Source of the DNA: Ailanthus altissimus
Taxonomy: Eukaryota > Streptophyta > Magnoliopsida > Sapindales > Simaroubaceae
Length of the DNA stretch: 64,000 nt
Direction: 5' to 3'
NCBI GenBank assembly: GCA_946807835.1
Contig: OX327711.1
Span: 12,125,501 to 12,189,500 of the forward strand
Shown: one piece after another, positions 21,075 to 32,440 of the stretch
How the letters are laid out: the number at the start of each line of letters is the position of its first letter
Position numbering within the stretch: the first letter of the stretch is position 1
Notes under the pieces: model-generated
Seen by the model: the letters and a program-made list of their open reading frames with translations, nothing else
The model's database searches: none
What the model was told of the DNA's origin: nothing
Program-made: the position numbers and the translations under genes

Positions 21075-24020
21075 TAATATTTATTTAGTAGCTCGGCATT
21101 CCACGATTTTTTGACGACTCGTCCCTCTGCCTCTTCGAGTTCGTACGCCCCTTCGATATATGTGAGGACTTTGTATGGCCTTTCCCAGGTCAGGCCAAGA
21201 ACTCCGTCCGCGGGATTCCTTGTGTTGAGTACTACTCTTCTCAATACTAGCTCCCTCTCCTCGAAGTCTTAGGCCCTGACCCTTTTGTTATAGTACTTGG
21301 TTATCCTCTGTTGGTAGGCTGCTGCTCGGATTTGAGCCTGGTCCCTAAGTTGTTCTACCGAGTCCAATTCCTCTTTCATTAGTTCGCCATTGATGGCTTC
21401 GAAAAATTTCAAGACTTAGTGAGTCGAGGTTCCAATTTTTGCGAGAATTATTGCTTCACTCCTAAAGGCTAACAAGAAGAGCGTCTCGCTAGTGGCTGTC
21501 TTGTTAGTCATTCGAAGTGCCTACAGTACTTCTGGTAGCTCCTCCACCCACACTTTCTTTCTTTCTATTAATTTCTTTTTGAGCAATTTTTTGACCAGCA
21601 TGTTGGAAGATTCGACCTGGCCATTGGTTTTAAAGTGTACGGGGGAGGTAAATGATAACCGTACTCTTAGCTGGTCATAGAAATGTTTGAAGCCAGTGTT
21701 GTCAAACTGTTTTCATGGTCAGTGATGATGGTGTGAGGGATTTCATATCGGTATATCATGCTTCTCCATACGAAATCCCAAACATTTTTCTCCGTGATAT
21801 TTGACAGTAGCTCGGCCTCAATTTATTTGGTGAAGTAGTCGACCGCCACGACTACATACTTGTAAGATTTCTTGCCTTAGGGTAGTGGTCCGATTAGTTT
21901 GAGCCCCCACTGGGATAACGACCATGGTCCTTTCATCGTGGTCAGCTCTCTTGTGAGAGTCTAAATCTTGTCTACAAATTTTTTGCACCCGTCACAGCAC
22001 TGAACCAAGTTTTTAGCGTCTTATAGGGCGGTTGGCCAATAGTACTCGATTCGAAAAACCTTGTGAGCTAGGGCTTCCCTCCCCAAGTGATTGTCGTAAA
22101 TTCTTTCATGAATTTCTCTCAGGACTAGCTCCACTTCCAAGAGGCCCAGACATCTCATGTAGAAGTGTGAGAAATCCCTTCGATACAATACTCCACTGAT
22201 CATTGAGTATCTGACGGCTCAGTATTTAATTCTCCAGGTTTCTTTTTTGTCGATCAGAATTATCCCTCTCAAAATGTAGTCCTCGATGGGATCTATCCAA
22301 CTTATGTCTTACTCGATCTGCATAACCTGCTCTTCCTCCTGGGCGTTGAGCTTCGATAAGAGCTCTATAGGCACCGTTTAGAGTAGTCGAGCATCTTCTG
22401 CTGATGCTATTCGGGCGATTATGTCTACTTGATGATTCTCATTTCTCGAGATTAGTTTTATTGGGGACTTCATTTCCAGGATGGCTCGGAATTTGTCTGG
22501 ATTGACTTCTATTCCCTTTTGACTTACCATGCAGCCTAAGCATTTTTCAGACCTTACCCCGAAGACGCATTTCTTTGGGTCTAGCTTCATCTCGTTCATT
22601 CTCAATACCAGGAAAGCTTCTCTCAGGTCGGCCACATGGTCCTTCTCTTTTACCGACTTGGATATCATATCGTCCAGATAGACTTTCATATTCCTGCTGA
22701 TCAGATTTTTAAAGAGCCTGTTCACTAGTCTCTGGTAGGTGGCTCCAGCATTCTTTAACCCGAACGACATCACTTAATAGTAGTAAGTTCCTTGATATGT
22801 GATAAATGATGTCTTTTCTTCGAGGGGAAACATTGGAATCTGATTATAGCTAGAGAAGACGCCTATAAAACTCAGCAGCTAATGCCCAACCGTAACGTCT
22901 ACTAGCTGGTCGATCTTTAGGAAGGGGAATTTATCCTTGGGACATGCCTTATTTAGATCGGTGAAGTCCACACACATTCTTCACTTTCCATTAGCCTTTT
23001 TTATCATCACCATATTAGCCAACCAGTCAGGGTAATAGACCTCTCGGATAAAATCCACCGCCAACAGTTTCTCTACTTCTGCCGCTACGGCCTCGTTTTG
23101 CTCTCGGTTAAAGATTCTTAATTTTTGCTTGACTGGTCAGAACGTAGGGCAGATGGTCAGCTTGTGGGCAGTCAATTCTGGATCGATTCCAGTCATGTCT
23201 TTGTGGGACAAGACGAAGACGTTTGAAAATTCTCGAAGCAACTGAGTCAGCCCTTCCTTAACCTCTAGACTTAACTGGGTTCCCATCCTAACCACTTTCT
23301 CAGGTTCCTCCTCTTTGACCTACAGGTCTTGTAATTCTTTCGCTGGCTCCGTGGATTCGTAGACTTTTTCCTACAGGTCGATGGTAGAAATACAGAGTGC
23401 TCTCCTTATCGTTATTGCGTGACAACTCTTGGCTACTTTCTAATCACCTAACACTATTCTGATCCCCTCTCCTACGAGATATTTTAGCTTTAGGTAATGG
23501 ATAGATTGAGCTGCGTTAGTACTTACCATAAAGGGTCATCCGAGAAGTATCCTATATGGGAAGGGTCGATCCACCACCACGAATTTGGTCATCATTGTTT
23601 TCTCATAGGGCTTCTATTCCACGGTGAAGGGAAGGGTCACCACTCTAAATGGTATTACATAGTTGTCTTCAAACCCTTGTAGCAACGTTTAGGTCCCCTT
23701 CATATGCAGGTTCTTAATTTTTAGATCATTTAAGGTTTCTTTAAAGATTATGTCTACCAAACTACCCAGATTGATGAATACCCTGCTTATCTTTTCTTCT
23801 GCCATCAACACTTTAATTATAAGTGCATCATTATGGGAATAACTGACCCTTTATGCATCCTCCACTGTAAACATGATCGATACTTCTTACGGTAGCCTCA
23901 GTTTCTTGGCAAGAGTGGCATTGTACATAACCTAATATACCACTATTGAGTACTTGGAGTAATTTTTTTTGTTATTTTTTTTATTCTCTTGTAAATATGG
24001 GTTCGTCTAAAATAATTGTG
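21075..24020 (-). pseudogene. Gypsy pol remnant: protease, RT, integrase (RNase H missing)
   Basis: In reading order on the minus strand, the protease region is near 23700-23800 (INLGSLVDIIF, where the catalytic Asp of D-x-G-S is Asn). RT follows: IREVYYPDWLANMVMIKKANGK, then RMCVDFTDLNKACPKDKFPF near 22930, FSSYNQIPM near 22840, MSFGLKNAGATYQRLVNRLF near 22730 and YLDDMISKS near 22680 (active site). At about 22450 the text jumps from FRAILEMKSP straight to LISRNENHQVDIIARIASAE, which is normally the end of RNase H; the connection and RNase H domains (roughly 300 residues) are missing. Integrase follows: a partial zinc-binding region with NHLGREALAHKV, then VVVAVDYFTK and IITDHENS of the catalytic core (about 21690-21880), and a C-terminal region ending near 21075. 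Stops are numerous. Confidence 0.85.
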
Positions 24021-24039
24021 ACAGGGTTGGGATTCAATC

Positions 24040-25680
24040 TTCCGGGTTGGCTGGCAGTTGTGAACTGTCAATTTTCCTGAAACTCTTTCAAGTATCCATT
24101 TCTTATCAAGTCATCAACTTGCTTCCTCATCTCAAGGCATTTCCTAGTGGCGTGTCTTGGCCTCTTATGCATGCTGCACCACTTCTTCAGGTCCGTTCGC
24201 TGCTATACTCTTTTCCTCTTAAAATTCTTATGTAACAGCCCCCGATCTTGAATTGCTTTGTAGACATCTTCCAGCAACACAACTAAATGGAGAAAATTCT
24301 CAACACAAGCTACCCTTCTTTCTTTAGTCGAAAGCTCACCATGGTTTATTGGGTTCCAAGATAACCCTGGGGGGTTACCTGGACGAAATCTATTTGACCT
24401 TTCTCCTCGATTTCTGGGCCCGTTGTTTGACATATTATTCCTTCGACTGTTAGGTGCGTCACACCAGATTATAAGAATTTTCCTCTGTGGGGGGCGGTAT
24501 TCGTCATTCATCCTCTAATATTTTTGAGGAGGGAGCGGGGGTCTCTCTCTTCCCCTGTATCTAGTTTCTTCTCATGGACGAGCCTTCCCTCAAGGTAGTT
24601 CGGCAAGGGATCTCTTAGCCTCATCGACCTCTTCTATTGACAAGTACTTCGGCGCTCTGTTATACACCGTCGTGTAATTTATGACACTGTTTTCTACCAG
24701 GTGGTACCAAAATCTATTCAACCTTAGTCCCGCCTTGAAGGCGTCTAAAGTGACGGGCTGGTCAAATGCTCATAACGTTATCACTTCCTTGTGGAATCTC
24801 TAGATGTAGTTCCTCGGGCTTTCTTCTTGGCCTTGTCTGATTTGCTTCAATTGCTTCGAGTCCTTGGTTACCTTGCACGAGCCTCAAAATTGTTGTGTGA
24901 ACTTTTCGATCAACTCGTTATAAGAGGCGATACTGCGCCGCTTCAAGCCCTATACTAGAGTAGAGCAAGTCCTTCTAGGTTCATATGGAAAAGTATACAT
25001 ATTTGATCATGCCTCAATTCTGCAATTGATAGCAGGTCGGTGATCTGGTTGATATAATGGTTGGGGTTGGTGACTCCCCTGTAGGTGGGTAAGTTCGAGA
25101 GTCAGAAACCTCTTAGGAGCTCTACGTCTCGTAGCTCATCTATCAGCAGTGACCTTCTTTCTCTTTCCATAATCTTCACTGAAGACTGATCTTTCTTCTC
25201 TCTTTCCGCCAAGAGGCTCTCTAATTTTTTAACAAATTACGGACCTTGCTCTCTAGGCCCAACTCGCTCTATTGATGTTTTTCGTTGTTCGGCAGATGGC
25301 TCTCTTCTTATTGCCGGCTCGAAATCTCTAAAATCCACCTTTTTTCTCTTGGGAATTGCTTAACTTGGCCTGTTTATCCCAGCCAAATTGTGTGGAGTCC
25401 TCTGTCCATCCCTTCGCTCTGCCTGTTTTCGAATCTCTTCCTGATATTCCCTCATGCTATTTCTTGCTTTTATTCATTTACTTCTGATCAACTCAATCAT
25501 GAGCTGTCTTAGTTCTTTTCTCTCCTCCCTTAAGTTTCTTAGTTCTGCCTGTATTTCAGGTAGCAGAAAGCCTTCTATTTGAGGGAAGGACCTGTTTGGG
25601 TTTGAGCCTCGCTCTCTAGCAATGCAATTCTTACTGAAGGATGATCATTCTGCTATAGTCGGTTGTTGCCTTCTTGGACA
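24040..25680 (-). pseudogene. Gypsy (Tat-like) gag remnant
   Basis: The minus strand shows a gag in several broken frames: an N-terminal charged region rich in Arg/Glu (EREKKDQSSVKIMERERRS), the Retrotrans_gag-like start LSNLPTYRGVTNPNHYINQI (about 25050-25110), and near the end MHKRPRHATRKCLEMRKQVD followed by LIRNGYLKEF (about 24070-24180). That is the cysteine/histidine region in front of the Tat protease. Stops are frequent. The start lies shortly after the PBS. Confidence 0.75.
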
Positions 25681-25705
25681 AAGATTTTTGTTTTGATTTC
25701 ATACA

Positions 25706-25715
25706 GACAGCGCCA
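25706..25715 (-). other. Primer-binding site of the Gypsy element
   Basis: The minus strand reads TGGCGCTGTCTGTATG eight bases inside the 5' LTR. TGGCGC-type sites are common in plant Gypsy elements. I did not assign the tRNA. Confidence 0.65.
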
Positions 25716-25723
25716 AAAACTAT

Positions 25724-26349
25724 TGACCTAAAAAATGATTTTTTAGGTCAATGAGCCTTAAATTTATTTGTGAGTGGGAGACGAAACTCGGGCCTCATCT
25801 TGATTGGTCTTATTTGCGTGGGCTTAGACTTCCTGGGGTGGGTTCTGGCGATGAGATATGGTAGAATCCTGCAAAATGTAACACAAACTCGGTGACAGTC
25901 TCACCGGGGTGGGTTCCGGCGAAGACACTACGATGCTTAAGTTAGAAAGAGTCTTTTTAGTTTTTGTGGGAAATTCGTGAGGAACGAAGTAAAACATGTC
26001 CATCAATGGAAAGGAAAACCTTGTTTGTGTGTGTATTCTTTCTGATATTTGTTTGGCATCATCCTCATCAGTATCTCTTTTTATTCCTCTTATAGCGTTG
26101 GTTTTTTAGGATCTTTTTGGGTTTTTCGCCTCTGATGTGCTTCTGACACACGCCAAATATCCTTCTACAGTGCGCCTGACACACACAAAATATCCTTCTG
26201 CTGTGCGTCTAACACACGCCAAATATCCTTCTGTTGTATGTCTAACATACGCCAAATATCCTTCTGTTGATATTCTGATCCCGCTTCTGCTACATGCTAG
26301 GTTCCCTTCTAACGTGTTAAGAATATTCGTTTAGATCTGTCTTCGCTAT
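25724..26349 (-). repeat. 5' LTR of the Tat-like Gypsy element
   Basis: It starts TGACCTAAAAAATG on the plus strand. It carries about five minisatellite units (26145-26310), against 12-13 in the 3' LTR. A TATA-like CTATAAGAGG on the minus strand lies near 26088-26097. Its right end merges into A+T-rich DNA directly after TCTTCGCT. Confidence 0.8.
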
Positions 26350-26890
26350 TTTTAACTCAAATTACAATTGCTAACCAAAGTCAATTTTTTCTAAAATTCA
26401 AAAACAATTATCAATAATTGGTCATCTTCATTGTTTCAACTTTCAAGTTGTCAATATATTGTACAAGACATGATTTACACAATAACAACTTTTAAATCTA
26501 TGATCCAAAAGAATTTTTATTAAGAGAGTATTATGAATTTAGAGAAATAATTATTCAGATTAAGAAAAAAAAAATTTATGTAAGGATATAATAATTGTCT
26601 GATTTTCTTGAATTTGGTTAATAAACAATAACTAATTAAAATGTGGTTAGAAAAAGTATAGTCATAAAATTTGGGGGGGTGGAGAGTGGTGTTCCTATTA
26701 AATTTATATTTTTGTGTTAATAGCCAAATAATAAAAGGTTGACAATATATTTATCTTTATTTTAGTAGAGTCTCGAGTTTAAATCCTCCACCCTTACGAC
26801 AAAAACAAAAATTCCTTATCCTAATCACGAATATGGGATTTTGTTTAGACAAAATGAGATATTATATAATCACCGTCCAAGTAACAAGCT
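26350..26890. other. A+T-rich flank with the right arm of the split MITE-like repeat
   Basis: Inverted similarity to 14461-14560 is concentrated at about 26605-26690. The rest shows no gene. Confidence 0.45.
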
Positions 26891-27319
26891 TGTTTATTTT
26901 ATTTGTTTTTATTTCACATAATTTATATAATTTGGGTATAATAGAATTTTTTTTTAACTTTATTTGCTTAACATATCATATATGTGGGTCAATAAAAGTG
27001 ATTTGGTATTGTTTAAAAATAAAAAGAATGTTGTATTTTTGAGAATTTTTTTTTCTTTTGGTCTATTATATTATGCAGTCTCAACTCTTTAGAAGGCCAT
27101 TCAGCCTGTTTATTTTTTTTTTTATTTCACATAATTTATATAATTTGAGTATAATAGATTTTTTTTTAACTTTATTTGCTTAACATATCATATATGTGGG
27201 TCAATAAAAGTGATTTGGTATTGTTTAAAAATAAAAAAGAATGTTGTATTTTTGAGAATTTTTTTTTCTTTTGGTCTATTATATTATGCAGTCTCAACTC
27301 TTTAGAAGGCCATTCAGCC
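26891..27319. repeat. Tandem duplication, about 215-bp unit, two near-identical copies
   Basis: Copy 1 (26891-27106) and copy 2 (27107-27319) run from TGTTTATTTT to GGCCATTCAGCC with only a GGG/GAG change and differences in T and A run lengths. There is no coding sequence. The near identity in otherwise decayed DNA indicates a recent event. Confidence 0.9.
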
Positions 27320-30300
27320 CAATTTGAGACCTTATCATCAGACTCAATATGAGTCCAAGCCAGAGCCTTCATCATTTGACCTATTAGATATATTAAATGG
27401 GACTCACCTGAGATTCTACGTCATTACTCAGTCCCACAATCAAAGAATATGTTAGCATGATCGAGTCATTCTCTACATCAACTATAGGCCCCACAGTTGT
27501 AGACCATGTTAACATGATTGGGTCACTCTTCACATCATCATCAAGTCTCACCACAAGCTACCTAGAAGACCTCATTACTAGACAGCTTGATAAAAGGATA
27601 ATGCCTTGAAGAATGCAATCCTGAGGGACCACTATTACATCACCACATTAGTATTATAAAGCTTTGTTCTTTTGCTGACAAAGAGACAAGGTTTATTTAG
27701 AGTTAAGTAAGGCAGATCAACACTGCATTAGCAAGAGCTCAAAAGATAACAATGCAACCTGTCTGTCCCCAATGTTAATTCTCCTATAAAGTAATCAATT
27801 CTAAGATCCTCTGTACTCTAAGTTTTAAGGGACATAATTACCAAGAACCTCAACCTTGTCATTTACCCAAAATGCTCTATTAAAGAGCGAGACTCTCCAC
27901 TTATATATCATCACGTGTTACTCCAAAGGGAATTCGCTAAGCCAATTCTCTTCACACTCAAAGCATATCTCTAACTATGAATTCAAGTAAGACAAGTTAA
28001 ACTTAGAGTTCTAGTCAAGTAAGAAATAACTTTCTTATTCTGCTTTAAATTCTTACTAGCGAAAAAAAAAACCCTAGAAAATGCTTTACTACTAAGCCGT
28101 CGTCTTATTTGAGCATCGGAGGACAGTCACCAGTCACACAGCCAGTGTCTACCTTTGACCTATCTTTTTTAATATTGCAAGACCAAATATTCATCTCCCT
28201 ACTCAGCTTGTCCTCAATAAATTCCTAACTTAGTACCAAATTTATCAACACATACACTCAGTTCAAAAGCCTTTCTTTAACATAAATAGGCCTAGCAACT
28301 TGATGTCCCTCCATTCAACAAAGTTTTGAGTGTTTGGGGATTCCTTGGTAGGTTTGACCAAATTTAACCCCAAACAACATCACAATTTACAAAGCACAAT
28401 TATTTAAATCATTAAAACATCACCCATAACTTAAATTTCCATAATAAAGTTTTGTTGTTGTACACAAATGTCCAAAAGCCCAAGTCTAAATCCACCAACA
28501 TGTTCAGGCATGCATAGTAAAGTAAGTCACTTATGCCCAAATCACTTTAATGGAGCTCAATTTATAGGTCGCAGTTTTGTAGGTATAAAGTTATAGTAAG
28601 CAAAGCTCAAAATGTGGACCTCATGACTAAGGACCACTTGAGAAGTACTTAATTTAAAACATGGGTAAGCCCATGGTTATAAAGTTAATGGAGATACAAG
28701 CCTAATAAATACTTTATTTGACCATTAGAGTCATTCTAAATGAGAATTAACAATTTTTCTATTTTCTATGGGGTAACTCAATCACAATAATCTTTTATTT
28801 AGAATAGAATTTGTATCTTACTCATTTTATTTGATAAATTAATTTTTTTTTTCTTCAATAGGATTACAACTTATTAAATATGCAAGATTTTAAAATGATA
28901 AAAGATTAAATACAAATCATAGACCATATAAAAAGCCTTAGATTACAAATAAAACATCATCATTCAGCATCATTATGAAGGATCTTATGGCATTTACTCA
29001 TCATTTATCGTTGTTTAGCATTCAACATCTAGTTACTAAACACGACTTTTAACTATTCACCATCCACAATCCATTTGCCATTTGTTAAAATCTCAAATCT
29101 AATCTACCTTTCTAATCATTTTTACATCATGTATTATCATCAAAACCCTGAAACATTAATCTTTACTGTCTTCTACAGCAGCCTATAACCTGAAACCCTA
29201 AGGTACGTAAACCCTAGTTTTTATATTAAGGTAGCACTATCAAATACATATTTCATCTCTAGGCATCTTTTCCATTTATAGTGGTCCTGAGTTTATTCCA
29301 AGACCTTACATTCATATAGTTACATCACTCAATCACATACACAAAGCCTACAAGACGTGTCTTTTCTCACCATTCTAAACTAAGTTTTCACGCTTGAAAC
29401 CCTAGCTACCTTTTCACGTACAAAACATCCTTACTCAACCTATATTACTTATATATACATATCACCTTAAGATAATATCATCCTAAGACAATGTGTCCTC
29501 TTTATTATTTACTATAAAAGTTCGATTCCTACACCTTTTACAGTTTGGGATCATGAATATAAAATGAGAAATTTATTTTTTATTCGAGACAATGGGAGCA
29601 AATTTACAACATCTAATTTTTTAGGCTCCAGAAAATCTTTAGAAGTTCGATAAACCTTAATCCCGAACTCATAAGAGTTCAGAAGCTAAAACTTATTTTT
29701 TATGCCAAGGTCATATTTTCATACAGTTTGTCAGGTCAGCACAAGAACCATTACGGCCAATAAAGTTCTGCCATATTATAGTCTCCCAATACAGTCCTAA
29801 ACAAATTTCAATTCGACATAGCTTAGCTTAGAAATATTAAGAAGAAAACATCCAAAATGATCAAATGTTACATCCAAAATAATTAAAATTCTTATATATA
29901 TCTATATATAAGTAAAATTGTTAATCCAAAACAACTTGGTCTCTTATTCCACTTGATCCCACCTCAACACAAAATAAAGGAAATTACTTTTAAAGAAAAA
30001 TAAAATTAGGACAAGTAACTATTTATTACATATAAACTTGAATAAAGAGTAAAATATTGTTAAAGACGATCAAGTTTTTTCAGAAGACAAAGTTGTGTCT
30101 GCAAGTGAAATAAGGTTGTAATAGATTTTATATTTATGAATTATTAAGATTTTAGCTTAATTTTTTAATAGGATTAGTGAAAATAAATAAGTAATATTTT
30201 TAATATTTGAAAAAAATTATATTAATTTTTATTAAAAGTTTTAGTTTAGGTTGGATTAAAGGAGTAGAAAATTTTCAACCGAATCTAATTGGGATAGGTG

Positions 30301-31859
30301 TTTTTTGGAATTCATATCGACTCAAAATTTTTGGGTCGGGACAAAATTGAATTAAGAATTCAGAATCTTTTAAGTTCCTTTCTTAAGGATCTGAAAAACT
30401 TGATCAGCTCGAGTTTGGGATATTTTTTTTGACCCGACCTGAGATTTGTCATGAACCTAAAATTTAAATAAAAAATAGAAAATAGAAAATTTTTGTCAAA
30501 TTGTCAATCAGGTTACAAAATATATTTTAAAAAAATGTATTAATATGTCGATTATTTAAATTAGAAATTAAAATTTTGAAATTGTTATTTATTTTGAAAT
30601 TTTAAAATTAATATTTTTGAAATTTTAAAATGTTTATTTAATTTAGAAATTGAAAATTTATTTTTTAAATGTTATATCATACATGTCAATATGAATAAAA
30701 TTAAGTTTGTCGACTATTCTAGTATTTGAACTTGTTGGTTGATGATGGAAAATGTATATATAATTTGTCTCTGTGAAATGTGAATTTTGAAAATGATGGA
30801 TTTACAAATTTTTTTTAAAATACTGTCTATGTTTTACTTTTAGGGTTATTTTGTCAAAATTGAGTTGGGGATTACCAACTGCCTAACTTATAATTAAAAT
30901 TTAATTTTAATTTATGATATTCAATTCATTAATACAAATTCACAAATATCCAAAGTTGAACATTTAATTAATACATTTGCAACATTTAAGAATTTTAATT
31001 TATGGCATACAATTCATAATTTATAGTACGTTTAATTTAAGAAATTTGGATACTACATGTTTAATTAAAATAATTGCAATATTTAAAAATTTTAATTTAT
31101 GATATTTAATTCAAATTCAATAATCTATTTGAGAAATTTAGGTGCTACATATTTATGTAATACATTTACAATATATAAGAATTTTAATTAACAATATCCA
31201 TTTCGTAATTCTTTAATATATTTAATTTTTTATATTGGTATATGCTATTTGCTACTTTAAATTTTATTAGTTATTACTTATTATTAGATTACATTAAATA
31301 TAATTATAAAATAATTCCAAAATTTTTTTTTATTTTAAAATGAAATTAAATGTTAATAAATAATAAAAATAAAATAGTCCAATAAAATATTAAATACAAT
31401 GCCTTTAAAAAAAAATTATCTAAAGCATAACAATACAGACAAAAATGCCAAGACCATTTCAAAAACTTAAAAATAACCTAATATCCAAAGAGTTGGCCAA
31501 AATTTTAAAAAATTAGATCAAATTTGGAACAAAGAACAACAAATCTAACCGACCTAAACGAGACCCATATCCCAAACCTCATTCTGAGACCCATCTCGAA
31601 CTAAGTCGGTCTGGGACAGCCCATTTAAAATTGATTTGGAAGTCCCTAATGGGACTCTGGTTCAACTCGAACCCAAAATGTCCAACCCTACAACCCAACT
31701 TAATTAACCTTTGAATTTAAAATTGTCAACCCAACCCAACGTAACTCTCACTATTTAGTTTTTGTTCGGTTTAGATTATGGGTTACCTTTTGGGTTGTCC
31801 ATTTTAGTTTGGGTTGAATTTAAACATTATTCATCATTCTACATGTTTCCAATTCTACG
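27320..31859. other. Intergenic, decayed repeats, no gene recognised
   Basis: 27320-29560 has moderate composition with short repeated phrases (GTTAACATGATTGGGTCACTC and GTTAGCATGATCGAGTCATTC at about 27450-27530), probably old retroelement non-coding sequence. 30290-31760 is A+T-rich with GGGTCGGG/GACCCGACC-like phrases near 30330 and 30440 and CCCAACCCAACG near 31733, resembling degenerate ends of hAT-type repeats, but I could not delimit an element. Confidence 0.45.
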
Positions 31860-31938
31860 GACCATGTTAGGCCAGGTGGCCCAGAATATGGCCCGAGCCA
31901 ACCCATTGTTTTTTGCACATATAGTGGACAACAGACGT

Positions 31939-32083
31939 GGGCTAATACGGAGGAATTATATAACGGATCCACCAAGATGCGAGGCCCACTTTCTCTAAAT
32001 TGTCAGTAGCTGATGAGGATTCCCACATTGACAGAGTGAGCAACAGTAATACGCTTATATGCAAAACAATTACAGGAACCAGT
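31939..32083 (+). promoter_or_regulatory. U6 copy 1 promoter (USE, TATA and two extra shared blocks)
   Basis: Plant snRNA genes need an upstream sequence element (USE, RTCCCACATCG) and a TATA box whose spacing sets Pol III use. Here TCCCACATTG (32021-32030) and CTTATATG (32054-32061) are about 25 bases apart, the Pol III arrangement. Two further blocks are shared with the other copies: ATTGTCAG...CTGATGAG at 31999-32016, and GGGCTAATA near 31939. Confidence 0.85.
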
Positions 32084-32103
32084 GTCTCTTCGGAGACATC
32101 CGA

Positions 32104-32135
<32 letters not shown>

Positions 32136-32185
32136 GGCCCCTGCGCAAGGATGACACGCACAAATCGAGAAATGGTCCAAATTTT
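32084..32185 (+). ncRNA. U6: U6 spliceosomal snRNA, copy 1
   Basis: This is a full-length 102-nt plant U6: 5' stem-loop GTCTCTTCGGAGAC, the ACAGAGA box (GATACAGAGAAGATTAG), the AGC triad, the 3' stem region GGCCCCTGCGCAAGGATG and a T-run Pol III terminator from 32182. It is identical base for base to copies 2 and 3. U6 forms the catalytic core of the spliceosome with U2. Compared with the usual plant form (GTCCCTTCGGGGAC), the third pair of the 5' stem is U-A instead of C-G, a compensated change. It is probably functional. Confidence 0.97.
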
Positions 32186-32227
32186 TTTTTATATTTATAT
32201 CTTCAGTTTTATGAGTTCTAAGTTTTA

Positions 32228-32440
32228 GAACTGGGTTCGATTTCTGGAGCTCCTTGACAATTTTATTTTTTTTTTGGGGAGAAACTTCATATTACCCCTT
32301 GATTTATTACTATGAAATAAGCTTCGCTTGATTTTCTCATATTCTATGAATTGGGTTCGATTTCTGGAGCTCCTTGATAACCATTTTTTTTGGGGAGAAA
32401 CTTCAGATTACTCCATGATTTATTGCTATTAAATAAGCTC
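32228..32440. repeat. Imperfect tandem duplication, about 120-bp unit
   Basis: The phrase GGGTTCGATTTCTGGAGCTC at 32233 recurs at 32353, followed in both by GGGGAGAAACTTCA and TGATTTATT. It lies directly downstream of U6 copy 1. It does not correspond to a tRNA despite the GGTTCGAT phrase. Confidence 0.8.

Larger units (their letters stand above)
14561..26349 (-). mobile_element. Ty3/Gypsy LTR retrotransposon, Tat-like lineage, decayed
   Basis: On the minus strand, from right to left, come: 5' LTR (25724-26349), PBS (25706-25715), gag, protease, RT, integrase (ending about 21075), a spacer with repeats, then an extra ORF on the opposite strand (16688-19556), and the 3' LTR (14561 to about 15452). 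An antisense ORF between pol and the 3' LTR is known from Tat-type elements, and the PFRV-like pol text (CVDFTDLNKACPKD) fits. All coding parts carry many stops. RNase H is missing. The outer ends of the two LTRs cannot be matched beyond TCTTCGCT, and no clean target duplication is seen, so the right end may be truncated. Confidence 0.85.

Noticed and set aside
29515..29545. B-box-like AGTTCGATTCCTACACC
   Set aside because: No matching A box or acceptor stem is visible upstream.
31942..32163. Minus-strand frames across U6 copies 1 and 3 sharing the start [15 protein letters not shown]
   Set aside because: The shared peptide is the complement of the U6 snRNA; conservation is due to the RNA gene.
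32228..32260. tRNA-like phrase GGGTTCGATTTCTGG near U6 copy 1
   Set aside because: There is no A box or cloverleaf at the right distance; it is part of a 120-bp tandem duplication.
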